Assembly (NCBI GenBank): GCA_020725115.1
Contig: DYFR01000024.1
Location: 1-49,452 of the forward strand
DNA: 49,452 bases
Source: Thiohalomonas denitrificans
Lineage (GTDB): Bacteria; Pseudomonadota; Gammaproteobacteria; Thiohalomonadales; Thiohalomonadaceae
Direction of reading: 5' to 3'
This document shows, in pieces, positions 20,429 to 29,467 of this stretch. The notes below the pieces were generated by a model, which saw only the letters and a program-made list of their open reading frames with translations, did no database searches and was not told the DNA's origin. The position numbers and the translations under genes were made by a program. Numbering within the stretch: position 1 is the stretch's first letter; each line of letters opens with the position of its first letter.

Positions 20429-21154
20429 ATGAAATTTGTTTTCAAATCAGCACTGGTTGTTGCGATGGCGCTGTCGACTGGCGGCGTTGCCCTTGCTGCC
20501 GAAGGCGGCAAGACAAAGCTGCCTGCCTGGCAGATGCAGGGTGACGAGTTGGAGATCGCCATGAATCTGAAGGGTGATGCCAAGAATGGGCGTGATGTTT
20601 ATGAAGTGTGCGCTGCCTGCCATATGCCGGAAGGCTGGGGCTTGCCCGATGGCACCTTCCCGCAGCTGGCCGGCCAGCACCGCTCGGTGCTGATCAAGCA
20701 GCTGGCGGATATTCGCGCGCAAAACCGCGACAATCCGACCATGTACCCGTTTGCCTTGCCGTCGCAGATCGGCGGTGCCCAGGCGGTAGCCGACGTGGTG
20801 GAATACATGGCCAGCCTGCCGATGTCGCCCGAGAACGGTGTCGGTCCCGGCACCGATCTGGCACTGGGGCAGCAGCTGTACAAGGATAACTGCGTCCGTT
20901 GCCATGGTGAGAACGGCGAGGGCAAGAATGATGAATTCATGCCGCTGATCCAGGGCCAGCATTACGAGTATATCAAGCGCCAGTTCCGCGAGATTCGTGA
21001 CGGCGCCCGCCGCAATGCCAACCCCGACATGGTCAAGCAGGTGAAGGGCTTCTCCGATCGCGACCTCAGTGCGGTCAGTGATTACGCCTCGCGTCTGAAG
21101 CCGCCCGCCGATCGTCTCGGCCCTCCGGGCTGGCATAATCCTGACTTCGACTAA
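20429..21154 (+). CDS. Dihaem cytochrome c of the nos cluster
   Basis: A 241-residue exported protein with two cytochrome c domains of the c4/c553 type: CAACH (first domain, followed by PEGWGLPDGTFPQLAGQH) and CVRCH (second, followed by GENGEGKNDEFMPLIQGQH). The repeated xPxLxGQH pattern marks the family. A signal peptide covers residues 1-25. The ATG at 20429 is chosen because GAGG precedes it by nine bases; the ATG at 20414 adds five residues. It is a likely electron carrier between the cytochrome pool and NosZ. Confidence 0.9.
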   Translation: MKFVFKSALVVAMALSTGGVALAAEGGKTKLPAWQMQGDELEIAMNLKGDAKNGRDVYEVCAACHMPEGWGLPDGTFPQLAGQHRSVLIKQLADIRAQNRDNPTMYPFALPSQIGGAQAVADVVEYMASLPMSPENGVGPGTDLALGQQLYKDNCVRCHGENGEGKNDEFMPLIQGQHYEYIKRQFREIRDGARRNANPDMVKQVKGFSDRDLSAVSDYASRLKPPADRLGPPGWHNPDFD

Positions 21155-21165
21155 ACTCAATCTAT

Positions 21166-21190
21166 CCGCCGTACCATTCCGGTACGGCGG
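21166..21190 (+). promoter_or_regulatory. Strong intergenic hairpin before the nosB-like gene
   Basis: CCGCCGTACC (21166-21175) and GGTACGGCGG (21181-21190) form a perfect 10-bp stem with a 5-base loop and no T-run. It may stabilise or process the transcript rather than end it, since the next gene has no other evident promoter. Confidence 0.6.
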
Positions 21191-21268
21191 GTAATTGCAG
21201 TATCTTTATCCGCACCCGCCCCGGGTGTGAAGTTCTATCCTTTCCTGACCCTAAGGATCGCGAACGCC

Positions 21269-22474
21269 ATGACTTCCGCACAAGATCGTACACGGCTCAT
21301 CCTCACCGGGCTGCTGACCGTGGCCGCCCTGATACTGCTGGTGGCGATTTATTACACCCCGACCTGGTGGGTATCGCTCAAGGCACCCAATTATCCGCCC
21401 GAATCCTTTCCCGACGGCGTGCGTATCCATTTCCACATGAATGGTGTGTTCAACGGCTGCACCATGGTGGAGAAGGCCGAGATCCGCGAGGATGAGGCGC
21501 TGGACTGCGTACATGAGATGGATACCATCAACCACTATGTGGGTATGTATCCCATCGCCGCCGGCGGTCCGGTGGAGAAGGCCTTTTCCCAGTTTCTGAT
21601 GGTGCTGCTCGGTGTGATGGTGGTGGGCTTTGCCATTCCCTGGCGCAAGGTGCGGCTTGGTGTAATGGCGGCGGGTTTTGTCTTTCTGGCCGGCTGGATG
21701 TATCTGGCTATTTATAGCGAAGACGGTATCCATCTGCAGAATACGGGGTATGTGGATGCCTTGATCGCCTCGCTGGATCAGGAAAAAGGCGAGAGTGAGG
21801 AGCAGTCTGCTGCACTCGATCCAGGGCAGGCCCTGATCGAGCAGTTACGCCGCGCCATGGCGGAGAAGGATGCGCCGGTGGAAGCGGCAAAGCCGAAGAA
21901 GGCGGAGACGCCGGAGAGGCCGGCGAGCGACAAGGAGCGTTATATCGATAGTCTGCGTGTCACCTTTCAGCACGATCAGGAGCGCAAGGGTAGAACCGAC
22001 GAATGGACCGGCAGCGGTTTTCAGGTGATGTCCTGGCACTACGAGAAAAATCTGGGCCGGTATTTCAATAACCCGGCAGAGATCGAGCCAATGGTTTCCA
22101 CCCTGAAGCTGGCCACCCACCTGCTGTTCGTGGGTATCATCGGAGCCATGCTCCTGCTGCTGTGGGGAGCCCGTCAGTCGCGAGGCCTGTTTTACTGGGT
22201 ACTGGCATTGGCGCCGCTGGCCCTGCCAGTGTTCTTCATCATCGAGTATGCCGCGTGGTTGTGGTGGTTCGGACACAGCATGCATGAAATGGCTGCTTTC
22301 ACCGTCAAGCCCTTCATGCCGACCGTATTCGGTGATGGCAAGGTGGCGCAATTCTCCACCCATTCCTATCCCCACATCGGCTTCGGTCTGATGCTTTTGT
22401 TGAGTCTGGTTATGGCGGTTCTGGCATTGTTGCGTCGCAAGCAAATCAAGGCGGAAGAATCGACTGGGGCATGA
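21269..22474 (+). CDS. nosB: NosB-like polytopic membrane protein
   Basis: 401 residues with a membrane segment near the start (LILTGLLTVAALILLVAIYY), then PTWWVSLKAPNYPPESFPDG and HFHMNGVFNGC, about four further hydrophobic segments, and a charged, Glu/Lys-rich loop in the middle. Clade II nos clusters carry a membrane protein of this kind (NosB) near nosZ; its role is not settled. Identification rests on position and topology. ATG at 21269 follows AAGGA; a GTG at 21227 would extend it. Its stop overlaps the nosD start (ATGA). Confidence 0.7.
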   Translation: MTSAQDRTRLILTGLLTVAALILLVAIYYTPTWWVSLKAPNYPPESFPDGVRIHFHMNGVFNGCTMVEKAEIREDEALDCVHEMDTINHYVGMYPIAAGGPVEKAFSQFLMVLLGVMVVGFAIPWRKVRLGVMAAGFVFLAGWMYLAIYSEDGIHLQNTGYVDALIASLDQEKGESEEQSAALDPGQALIEQLRRAMAEKDAPVEAAKPKKAETPERPASDKERYIDSLRVTFQHDQERKGRTDEWTGSGFQVMSWHYEKNLGRYFNNPAEIEPMVSTLKLATHLLFVGIIGAMLLLLWGARQSRGLFYWVLALAPLALPVFFIIEYAAWLWWFGHSMHEMAAFTVKPFMPTVFGDGKVAQFSTHSYPHIGFGLMLLLSLVMAVLALLRRKQIKAEESTGA

Positions 22475-23724
22475 GCATGCGTGTGTCGATGGCGCGAATC
22501 AGCGCCGCAGTAGCGGTCGGATTCCTCGCCTGGGCGGGGAGTCCGGCGTTTGCCGATGAGCTGCGGCCGTTACAGCCCCTGCTCAATGATGCGAAGCCGG
22601 GCAGCACACTGGTTCTGGAGCCAGGGCGTTATCGTGGTCCGGTAGTGGTGGACAAACCCATAACCCTGGAAGGCCAGGGAAAAGCCACCATCGACGGCGG
22701 TGGCCGGGGTACCGTGTTGCTGGTGGATACCGATGGAGCCACCATCTCCGGTCTGCACCTGGTGGGCTCCGGCACATCCCATAACGATCTCGATTCCGGC
22801 GTCCAGGTACGTGGCAAATACAATGTCATCAAGGACAACCTCATCGAAGATGCATTGTTCGGTATCGATCTGCAGCAGTCCAATAACAACATCGTGCGCC
22901 GTAACCGTATCAGTTCCAAGGATATAGATCTTGGCATGCGCGGCGATGCCATCCGCCTGTGGTACAGCTTCGACAACCGTATAATTGATAACGTGGTGAC
23001 AAATTCGCGTGACATTGTCATCTGGTACTCACGTGACAACACGATCTCGCGCAATACCGCCAGTGGTGGTCGTTATTCCATGCATTTCATGTACTCCCAG
23101 TACAATCTGGTGGAAGACAATACCTTTTTCGATAATTCGGTGGGTATCTTTGTGATGTACAGCGATGGTGTGGTGTTGCGCAACAACCATATCCGTAATG
23201 CCACCGGTACGACGGGAGTCGGTATCGGTTTCAAAGAGACCTCCGACCTGATTATCGAGAATAATCAGGTACTGTATTGCGCCAATGGTCTTTATATTGA
23301 TGTTTCACCGTATCAGCCGGATACAGTGAATCTTTTTAAAAACAATCTCGTTGCCTATAACGGTATCGGCATAAGTTTTCTCAGCGACTGGCACGGTAAC
23401 GAATTTCGCGACAATCAATTCAAGGGCAACCTGACCCAGGTAGCTGTGGGTGGTGGAGGGACGGCTACGCGCCATATTTGGGAAGGCAATCATTGGGACG
23501 ACTACGAAGGTTTTGATCGTGACAGCGATGGCATCGGTGACACACCGCATGAAATGCATGCCTATGCCGATCGTTTGTGGATGGATGTGCCACCGGCACA
23601 GTTCTTCAAGGGCTCGCCGTTACTTGAGGTGCTTGATTTTCTCGAGCGCCTCGCACCATTCAGTCCGCCGAAGCTGTTGTTGCGGGACGCCATGCCATTG
23701 ACGAGATTGAAGGGCGAGTCATGA
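22471..23724 (+). CDS. nosD: NosD, copper-site maturation protein
   Basis: A 417-residue periplasmic right-handed beta-helix (CASH/PbH1 repeats) needed, with NosF and NosY, to assemble the CuZ centre of NosZ. It has a signal peptide (ending GSPAFA near residue 28), many NxI/NNxI rungs (NNNIVRRNRISS, DNTISRNTASGG, YNLVEDNTFFDN) and the conserved WEGNHWDDYEGFDRDSDGIGD near the end. It overlaps the genes on both sides by four bases. Confidence 0.95.
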   Translation: MSMRVSMARISAAVAVGFLAWAGSPAFADELRPLQPLLNDAKPGSTLVLEPGRYRGPVVVDKPITLEGQGKATIDGGGRGTVLLVDTDGATISGLHLVGSGTSHNDLDSGVQVRGKYNVIKDNLIEDALFGIDLQQSNNNIVRRNRISSKDIDLGMRGDAIRLWYSFDNRIIDNVVTNSRDIVIWYSRDNTISRNTASGGRYSMHFMYSQYNLVEDNTFFDNSVGIFVMYSDGVVLRNNHIRNATGTTGVGIGFKETSDLIIENNQVLYCANGLYIDVSPYQPDTVNLFKNNLVAYNGIGISFLSDWHGNEFRDNQFKGNLTQVAVGGGGTATRHIWEGNHWDDYEGFDRDSDGIGDTPHEMHAYADRLWMDVPPAQFFKGSPLLEVLDFLERLAPFSPPKLLLRDAMPLTRLKGES

Positions 23725-24584
23725 GCGAGGATAAGCAGCATAAGAGCGATGCGCCAGTAGAGGCCACGACCGCAAGTGAGCTGCCGATCGTCAATCGGCG
23801 TCGGCAACAGGAGCGGCGACAGTTTCTCCGTTCCTTGATGCTGGCCGCCGGTGTGGTCGGTGTTTCTGCCATGGGTTACATTCCCGTGGCCCGCTCGTGG
23901 AATCCCCGACTGCGCCCGCCGGGGGCGCTGGAGGAATCTGAATTGCTGGCCTCATGTATCAAATGCGGTCAGTGCGTGCAGGTGTGTCCGGTTGAGGCAA
24001 TCAAGCTGGCTGACATCATGGATGGTTTCGGCATAGGTGTGCCCTATGTCGATGCACGTGAACAAGCCTGTGATTTTTCCTGTGACGGACTGCAGTGCAT
24101 TCTGGCCTGCCCAACCGGTGCTCTTTCGCATGAACTCAATTACCCGGCTGAAATCCGCATGGGGTTTGCCCGTCTGGATCGGCCGGATCTCTGTCTGGCC
24201 ATGCAGGGCAAGGGGTTCAAGGGACGTACCCGTGGCGAGGATTTCAAGGGGTTGTTTCGCTATAACGAGATTGATCGATGGAAACCTCAGCGCCTGCATG
24301 ATCAGCAGTTTGATGTTGAAATATGTGACCTGTGCGTGCGCCACTGTCCGATAGAGATCCGTATCGCCCAGTGCGAGGCCGGTGAACCGCCCTCCGGTGA
24401 TATCAACCAGTGTCCGCCACGCCATGCCATCGAATTGCAGCCAGAGGAAAGCATCAATGGCGTCATGCGTATGCGGCCTGTCGTACTGGATGGCTGTGTC
24501 GGTTGCGGTGCCTGTGAGATGGTGTGCCCCACTGAGCCGGCGGCTATAGTCATCGATATTGAAAGTATTGTGGAGCGGGTATGA
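23721..24584 (+). CDS. nosG: NosG, NapG-like periplasmic iron-sulfur protein
   Basis: A 287-residue ferredoxin-type protein with a Tat-like signal (RRQFLRSLMLAAG) after a polar N-terminus of about 35 residues. Four cysteine clusters are visible: CIKCGQCVQVCP, CDGLQCILACP, CDLCVRHCP and CVGCGACEMVCP, fitting four 4Fe-4S centres as in NapG. With NosH it is thought to pass quinol electrons outward in clusters that lack nosR. It overlaps nosD and nosH by four bases each. Confidence 0.92.
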   Translation: MSEDKQHKSDAPVEATTASELPIVNRRRQQERRQFLRSLMLAAGVVGVSAMGYIPVARSWNPRLRPPGALEESELLASCIKCGQCVQVCPVEAIKLADIMDGFGIGVPYVDAREQACDFSCDGLQCILACPTGALSHELNYPAEIRMGFARLDRPDLCLAMQGKGFKGRTRGEDFKGLFRYNEIDRWKPQRLHDQQFDVEICDLCVRHCPIEIRIAQCEAGEPPSGDINQCPPRHAIELQPEESINGVMRMRPVVLDGCVGCGACEMVCPTEPAAIVIDIESIVERV

Positions 24585-25546
24585 ACTTCTTCACGGAATC
24601 CTTCATGCAGTTGCTGGGGCGCGCGCCGCGCAAGCCCAAGCCCGAGGACTTTACGCCTGAAGTCAAACAAATCCATTTCTACAAGCGTGGGGAGAAGGTG
24701 GATCTGGAGGCTATCCGTGCCGAGCATATGGGGCATCACTCAAACAAATGGCGCAATCGCCGCTGGGCGACGCTAATCGTTGTCAATTTTCTGTTCGTCG
24801 TTTCCTACTATTTCGACGTACAGGTGCTGGAAGGTGCCCTGACTGCATCACGGTTTATCGGCTTCCATATGGCGGATCTCAATTCGGCCCTGCAGGTGAT
24901 GCTGGCCTTCAAGCATATGGTGCTCAATCTGGTGATAGGTACAGTTACCATATTTATTTTATGGCTATTGCTGGGGGGGCGTACGTTCTGCTCCTGGGTT
25001 TGTCCCTATCATCTGGTGGCCGAACTTGCAGAAAAAATTCATCTGTGGCTGGTGCAGCGCAAGCTGATCAAGAACCATGAGTTCCATCGCGGTGTACGCA
25101 CGGTGTTTTATGTGATCTTTGCCCTGCTTGCGCTAGTGACAGGCTATACAGTGTTTGAAACCATTTCGCCCACCGGCATTCTCAGCCGTGCCATCATTTA
25201 CGGTGCGACGCTGGCGTTGGGCTGGGTGGCCTTTCTGTTGCTGTTCGAAATATTTGTCTCGCAACGTGCCTGGTGCCGTTATGTTTGCCCCATTGGCATG
25301 ACTTACGGTGTGGTCGGTCTGTTTTCGCCCCTGCACGTTGTTTACAATGTCGAGTCATGCAAACATGAGGGCGAGTGCCGCAAGGTGTGCGAGGTACCCC
25401 ATGTGCTGGAGCCGGTGATCAAAGGGCGCGCAAGGGATGTCAATGTACCGATCGGTGCCGACTGCACGCGATGCGGCCTGTGTATTGATACCTGCCCGAC
25501 AGGCTCGTTGCGCTACGAGTTCAGGGGGCTGAACAAAGTCCTATAG
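24581..25546 (+). CDS. nosH: NosH, NapH-like membrane iron-sulfur quinol dehydrogenase
   Basis: 321 residues with four or five membrane helices, two CxxxCP motifs at helix ends (CSWVCPYH, CRYVCPIG) and a cytoplasmic ferredoxin end (CKHEGECRKVC, CTRCGLCIDTCP). This is the NapH plan: a quinol-oxidising membrane subunit working with NosG. It would replace the flavin/iron-sulfur protein NosR of clade I systems. Confidence 0.92.
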   Translation: MNFFTESFMQLLGRAPRKPKPEDFTPEVKQIHFYKRGEKVDLEAIRAEHMGHHSNKWRNRRWATLIVVNFLFVVSYYFDVQVLEGALTASRFIGFHMADLNSALQVMLAFKHMVLNLVIGTVTIFILWLLLGGRTFCSWVCPYHLVAELAEKIHLWLVQRKLIKNHEFHRGVRTVFYVIFALLALVTGYTVFETISPTGILSRAIIYGATLALGWVAFLLLFEIFVSQRAWCRYVCPIGMTYGVVGLFSPLHVVYNVESCKHEGECRKVCEVPHVLEPVIKGRARDVNVPIGADCTRCGLCIDTCPTGSLRYEFRGLNKVL

Positions 25547-25576
25547 AACAATAACCGTCGAACAACGGGTGAGTGT

Positions 25577-26428
25577 GTGATAAGCATTAACGGACTGTCC
25601 AAGCGATTTCGTCGTACTGAAGTATTGCGCGGCGTCGATCTGACCATCAATCGTGGTGAACGTATCGCCCTGATCGGTGCCAATGGCGCCGGCAAGACGA
25701 CGCTGATCCGCTGCCTGCTTGGGGAGTACACCCATGACGGCAGTATCAGCATTGTCGGCAAAAACCCGCGTGTGGAGCGTGAGGCGGTGCTGGCACATGT
25801 GGGGTTTGTGCCGCAGTTGCCGCCGCCGCTCAAGATGCCGGTATCGCAGCTGATGAAATTTGCCGCCGACCTGTGTGGTTCTGACGTAAACAATATGAAG
25901 GCGGTGGCGGCCCGCCTGGGGCTTGATACCGATCGTATCGCGCGGCAGCCTTTTGTGAAACTTTCCGGCGGCCAGAAGCAAAAACTGCTGATTAGTGTCG
26001 CGCTGGGCCGGAATGCCGATTTGCTGATTCTGGATGAGCCGGCGGCAAATCTTGACCCGGAGGCGCGGCATAACCTGTTCCAGCTCCTGGCCGAACGTCA
26101 GGAACATGCAGTCATGCTCATTTCCAGTCACCGTCTGGATGAGGTGGCATCGCTGGTCAACCGCGTGGTTGAGATGGAGCAGGGGGCGGTCACGCTGGAT
26201 GATCGGGTGGCCGATACGGTAGACATGGCCAGCACCCTGCAGTGCCAGGTACGGTTGAGTCGCGATGAACCTGCCTTTGCCAAGGCGATAGCCGACTGGG
26301 GCTTTGTGGCTGATGGCTTGTCATGGCAGGGCAAGGTGGCTGCCCCGGATCGTCTGCGCTTTCTCGGCGTGCTGTCGCGCTATGCCGGAATCCTGTCGGC
26401 GATCGAGATGCGGGAGAACGGGCAATGA
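25577..26428 (+). CDS. nosF: NosF, ABC transporter ATPase
   Basis: A 283-residue ATPase with Walker A GANGAGKTT, signature LSGGQKQKLL, Walker B LLILDEPAANLDP and the switch histidine (SSHR). It powers the NosDFY complex, which is needed to build the CuZ site. The start is GTG at 25577, the only start near the conserved beginning ISINGLSKRF. Its stop overlaps the nosL start (ATGA). Confidence 0.94.
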   Translation: MISINGLSKRFRRTEVLRGVDLTINRGERIALIGANGAGKTTLIRCLLGEYTHDGSISIVGKNPRVEREAVLAHVGFVPQLPPPLKMPVSQLMKFAADLCGSDVNNMKAVAARLGLDTDRIARQPFVKLSGGQKQKLLISVALGRNADLLILDEPAANLDPEARHNLFQLLAERQEHAVMLISSHRLDEVASLVNRVVEMEQGAVTLDDRVADTVDMASTLQCQVRLSRDEPAFAKAIADWGFVADGLSWQGKVAAPDRLRFLGVLSRYAGILSAIEMRENGQ

Positions 26429-26934
26429 GTCTGCCGGTAATTGTACGGTGTTTCTTTCCCCTGCTGCTGTCAAGCCTGCTGATGGCGTGTTCCGGCGACC
26501 CGGGCACGGGGCCGGTTGAGATCAAGTGGGATCGCGACGTCTGCGAGCGCTGTCGCATGGTGCTGAGCGACCGGCTGTATTCCGCCCAGATTCGTGGCGG
26601 AGCCGAAGGGCAGAAGACCAAAGTGTACCGGTTTGATGATATCGGCTGTGCAGTGTTGTGGCTGGAACAGCAGGCGTGGCGCGATGATCCACGTACTGAA
26701 ATGTGGGTCAACGATTACCGTACCGGTGTCTGGATTGATGCCCGTAGCGCCCATTACCTCAAGGATCGCATCACCCCCATGGCTTATGGTCTTGGGGCAC
26801 AAAGCGATCCGTTGCCTGGGGCATTGAGCTATGAGCAGGCGGTGCAGCATATTCATCTTGTGGAAGAGCGCTTCAATTCACCTGACGCGCTGAGCAAAAC
26901 ACTGTCAAGCGAGAGCGCGCCCGAAGGCCGCTGA
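26425..26934 (+). CDS. nosL: NosL, copper-delivery lipoprotein
   Basis: 169 residues with a lipobox LMAC (lipid Cys22) and the Cu(I)-binding motif C40-E-R-C43-R-M45. The second conserved region (WVNDYRTGVWIDARSAHYL then TPMAYG) matches NosL. It passes copper to apo-NosZ or NosD. The ATG at 26425 overlaps the nosF stop; a longer in-frame extension into nosF is not conserved. Confidence 0.95.
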   Translation: MSLPVIVRCFFPLLLSSLLMACSGDPGTGPVEIKWDRDVCERCRMVLSDRLYSAQIRGGAEGQKTKVYRFDDIGCAVLWLEQQAWRDDPRTEMWVNDYRTGVWIDARSAHYLKDRITPMAYGLGAQSDPLPGALSYEQAVQHIHLVEERFNSPDALSKTLSSESAPEGR

Positions 26935-26961
26935 TTTCCCACAATCAGAACAAGGTTTGTT

Positions 26962-27789
26962 ATGAAGCATCTTTGGCTTACCGCTCTTACTGACGTCATC
27001 GAGTCCCTGCGTGCGCGCTGGTTTATGACCTATACCGCCATCTTCGGCGGTATCGTGGTGCTGCTGTTCGTCTTTGGGCTGACTGAGTCGCGCATCATGG
27101 GGTTTACCGGACTGACCCGCATCCTGGTGACCTATCTGCAGCTCACCATGGCGATACTGCCGCTATTTGTACTGATTACCACAGTGCGTTCGGTTGCCGG
27201 TGATCGCGAGGCGGGTGTATTCGAGTACCTGCTGTCCTTGCCGGTGGGCCTGGCGGCATGGTACTGGGGCAAGGTATTCGGTCGTTTCACGATTATTTTC
27301 CTGCCGGTCTTTCTCGCCATGACGGCTGCCCTGATTTGGGGTGCGGCGCGTGGCGCCGATGTGCCATGGCATATCTATGGCTATTACACCGCTTTCCTGT
27401 TCGGCCTGTCCTGGTGCTTCCTGGGCATCGGCATGTTGATCTCATCCATGGCGAGAACCGCAGATGTGGCACAGGGGGCGGCATTTGTCGTGTGGTTGAC
27501 GTTGGTGCTGTTCCTCGATCTGATTCTCCTCGGTGTGATGATTCGTGAGCAGCTGCCGGCGGAGACTGCCGTGGCCATTGCGCTGGTCAACCCGCTGCAG
27601 GTGTTTCGCACGGCGACCATGATGTTGTTTGATCCTCAACTGGTGTTGCTGGGGCCGACTGCCTTCGTCATTCTCGATCACTTCGGTGAGGTCGGCTATC
27701 TGCTGTGGGCCTCGATTTACCCGCTGCTGCTGGGAACGGTCTGTGCCGGAGCTGGCTATCTGTTGTTCCGGCGCGGCGATTTGCCATAG
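26962..27789 (+). CDS. nosY: NosY, ABC transporter permease
   Basis: A 275-residue integral membrane protein with about six helices (MTYTAIFGGIVVLLFVFGL; MAILPLFVLITTVRSVAGDR; and later hydrophobic stretches). The loop AGDREAGVFEYLLSLPV is typical of ABC-2 type permeases. It pairs with NosF for CuZ assembly. Confidence 0.93.
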   Translation: MKHLWLTALTDVIESLRARWFMTYTAIFGGIVVLLFVFGLTESRIMGFTGLTRILVTYLQLTMAILPLFVLITTVRSVAGDREAGVFEYLLSLPVGLAAWYWGKVFGRFTIIFLPVFLAMTAALIWGAARGADVPWHIYGYYTAFLFGLSWCFLGIGMLISSMARTADVAQGAAFVVWLTLVLFLDLILLGVMIREQLPAETAVAIALVNPLQVFRTATMMLFDPQLVLLGPTAFVILDHFGEVGYLLWASIYPLLLGTVCAGAGYLLFRRGDLP

Positions 27790-27809
27790 CAGTCATGGAG
27801 ATGATGCGT

Positions 27810-28274
27810 ATGGAGCGCTGGCTGTGGGTGGCTGTCGGAGTACTGGTACTGGCGGTCGTCGGATTGTTTTCGTTCAAATATCTCCAGTCCAGGGATGAGC
27901 TGCCGATAGTCACTGCCGCAATTCCGTCCTGCGATTTGCAACAGGGGTCGTGTACGGCAGTGATTGACGGTGTCGGTTCGGTAACCCTGAACATAGCGCC
28001 GCGACCGATACCACTGGTCGAACCGTTGGTGATTACGGTGGAGGCCACCGTGTCCGGTGTACGTAGCGCCGAAGTGGATTTCAGCGGCGTTGACATGAAC
28101 ATGGGCTATAACCGGTTCAGACTCAAGGCCGTTGCGGATGGCCGCTACGAGGGTGACGGCATGTTGCCGGTTTGCGTACGCAATCGCATGACCTGGGAGG
28201 GAAAGGTTATATTGGTGACGGAGAGCATGCAGTATGTTGCCCCCTTCCGCTTTGACACGATCTCCCGCCGCTGA
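27810..28274 (+). CDS. FixH/YtkA-like membrane-anchored periplasmic protein
   Basis: 154 residues: one N-terminal membrane anchor (WLWVAVGVLVLAVVGLFSF) and a periplasmic beta domain. A DMNMGYNRF motif followed by DGRYEGDGMLPVCVRNRMTWEG resembles FixH/YtkA-type domains, which often appear with copper-protein assembly genes; two cysteines (SCDLQQGSC) lie near the start of the domain. GGAG precedes the ATG at 27810; ATGs at 27795, 27801 and 27804 are alternatives. It sits between nosY and sco, so a role in copper handling is likely but inferred. Confidence 0.7.
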   Translation: MERWLWVAVGVLVLAVVGLFSFKYLQSRDELPIVTAAIPSCDLQQGSCTAVIDGVGSVTLNIAPRPIPLVEPLVITVEATVSGVRSAEVDFSGVDMNMGYNRFRLKAVADGRYEGDGMLPVCVRNRMTWEGKVILVTESMQYVAPFRFDTISRR

Positions 28275-28864
28275 TGAATATTCCAATCAGGGTTGTCATG
28301 CCGCTGTTGGCGCTGGTGTTGTTGCTGGTGACCCTGTCCGCTGTATTGTGGTGGCAGCCCGAAGATAGAAATGAGCCTGCGCTATCAGGAGGTGATTTTG
28401 TATTGAGTACGGCGCAGGGAGCGCTGAATCTGCAGCATTTGCGTGGCAAGGTGGTCATTCTCTACTTTGGTTACACCTGGTGTCCCGATGTCTGTCCCAC
28501 CTCATTGGCACTACTGGGTATGGCGCTGCATAAACTTGAGCCGCAGGAGTTGTCCGCGATCCAGTCCGTGTTCATCAGCGTTGATCCCGAGCGTGACACG
28601 GTGGAGCGTCTGGCGGAATACACGCCCTATTTTCATCCCGCCTTGCTGGGTGCCACCGGAACACCGCAGCAGATTAACGACATTGCCCGACGCTATGGTG
28701 TGGCCTATGCCCGCGAGCAGAGTGACAGCATCACCGACTACACCGTCGACCATTCCTCGCTTACCTTTCTGCTGGATCGCACCGGCAAGTTGCACGAGGT
28801 ATTGCCCCATGGAACTTCCCCCGACAGGATTGTCGCAGCCATCCGCCAACTTCTGGCGCAGTAA
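28274..28864 (+). CDS. SCO1/SenC copper chaperone
   Basis: A 196-residue membrane-anchored thioredoxin-fold protein. It has an N-terminal helix (MPLLALVLLLVTLSAVLWW), the copper motif C70-PDV-C74 and the third ligand H160 (VDHSS). SCO proteins load or reduce the CuA site of cytochrome oxidase; here the target is probably the CuA site of NosZ. The ATG lies at the stop of the preceding gene. Confidence 0.94.
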   Translation: MNIPIRVVMPLLALVLLLVTLSAVLWWQPEDRNEPALSGGDFVLSTAQGALNLQHLRGKVVILYFGYTWCPDVCPTSLALLGMALHKLEPQELSAIQSVFISVDPERDTVERLAEYTPYFHPALLGATGTPQQINDIARRYGVAYAREQSDSITDYTVDHSSLTFLLDRTGKLHEVLPHGTSPDRIVAAIRQLLAQ

Positions 28865-29465
28865 GTTCATTCTTCACCGCTCACGCTTTGCTTCCCTGCT
28901 GTTGCTGCTGGTTACGGGCGGAGCCGGCGCCGAGGTTATCTCCAGTCGCCATTGGGCCTTGTTCAATACGACATGTGCACGTTGCCATGAAGCGCAGTGC
29001 AGTGGACGTATGAGTCTGGGGTCGGAGGATGCAAATTCACGTGCTCATGTGGAGCGCTATGCCGGTGTGCTAAGCGATAACGTGCATCAGCAGCTATTTC
29101 TTTACCTGCAACACATGAAGGAGTTCTGTGGTTTTGCTGCGATCCCGCATGTCTTTGAGCCGCGCGCGGCATGGTCGGAGACACAGCTGGAGTTGTTCCG
29201 TACCCCAAACGGCGAAGCCTATTTTGTGCCGTTGGGTGAGCTGGGGGCGGGGAGCCACAGATTGCAGGCGCGGCTGATTGGTACGGGCTGGACTGCCCAG
29301 GTGGTGTCGGCAGGTTTTGATACCCTGGCGGAGGCTGTTTCCTGCGGTAGTGGGGAGGGGCTCAGTCTGGATTTTCGCGCCGGCGACGGCATGCACTATC
29401 TGCGTGTGACGGGTCGCGGTGCGCTGCACTTGCAGGAACTGCGGCTGGTTGCAGCCCCCATGTAG
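28809..29465 (+). CDS. Secreted protein with one haem-c motif, function unknown
   Basis: 218 residues beginning inside the sco gene in another frame (56-base overlap), with GAGG nine bases before the ATG. A signal peptide (FASLLLLLVTGGAGA) is followed by C56-ARC-H60 and a cysteine-containing segment (HEAQCSGRMSLG, HMKEFCGF). The second half is a probable beta domain without cysteine clusters (GSHRLQARLIGTGWTAQVV). I do not recognise the family. It closes the nos cluster and stops two bases from the convergent cytochrome gene. Confidence 0.75.
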   Translation: MELPPTGLSQPSANFWRSKFILHRSRFASLLLLLVTGGAGAEVISSRHWALFNTTCARCHEAQCSGRMSLGSEDANSRAHVERYAGVLSDNVHQQLFLYLQHMKEFCGFAAIPHVFEPRAAWSETQLELFRTPNGEAYFVPLGELGAGSHRLQARLIGTGWTAQVVSAGFDTLAEAVSCGSGEGLSLDFRAGDGMHYLRVTGRGALHLQELRLVAAPM

Positions 29466-29467
29466 CC

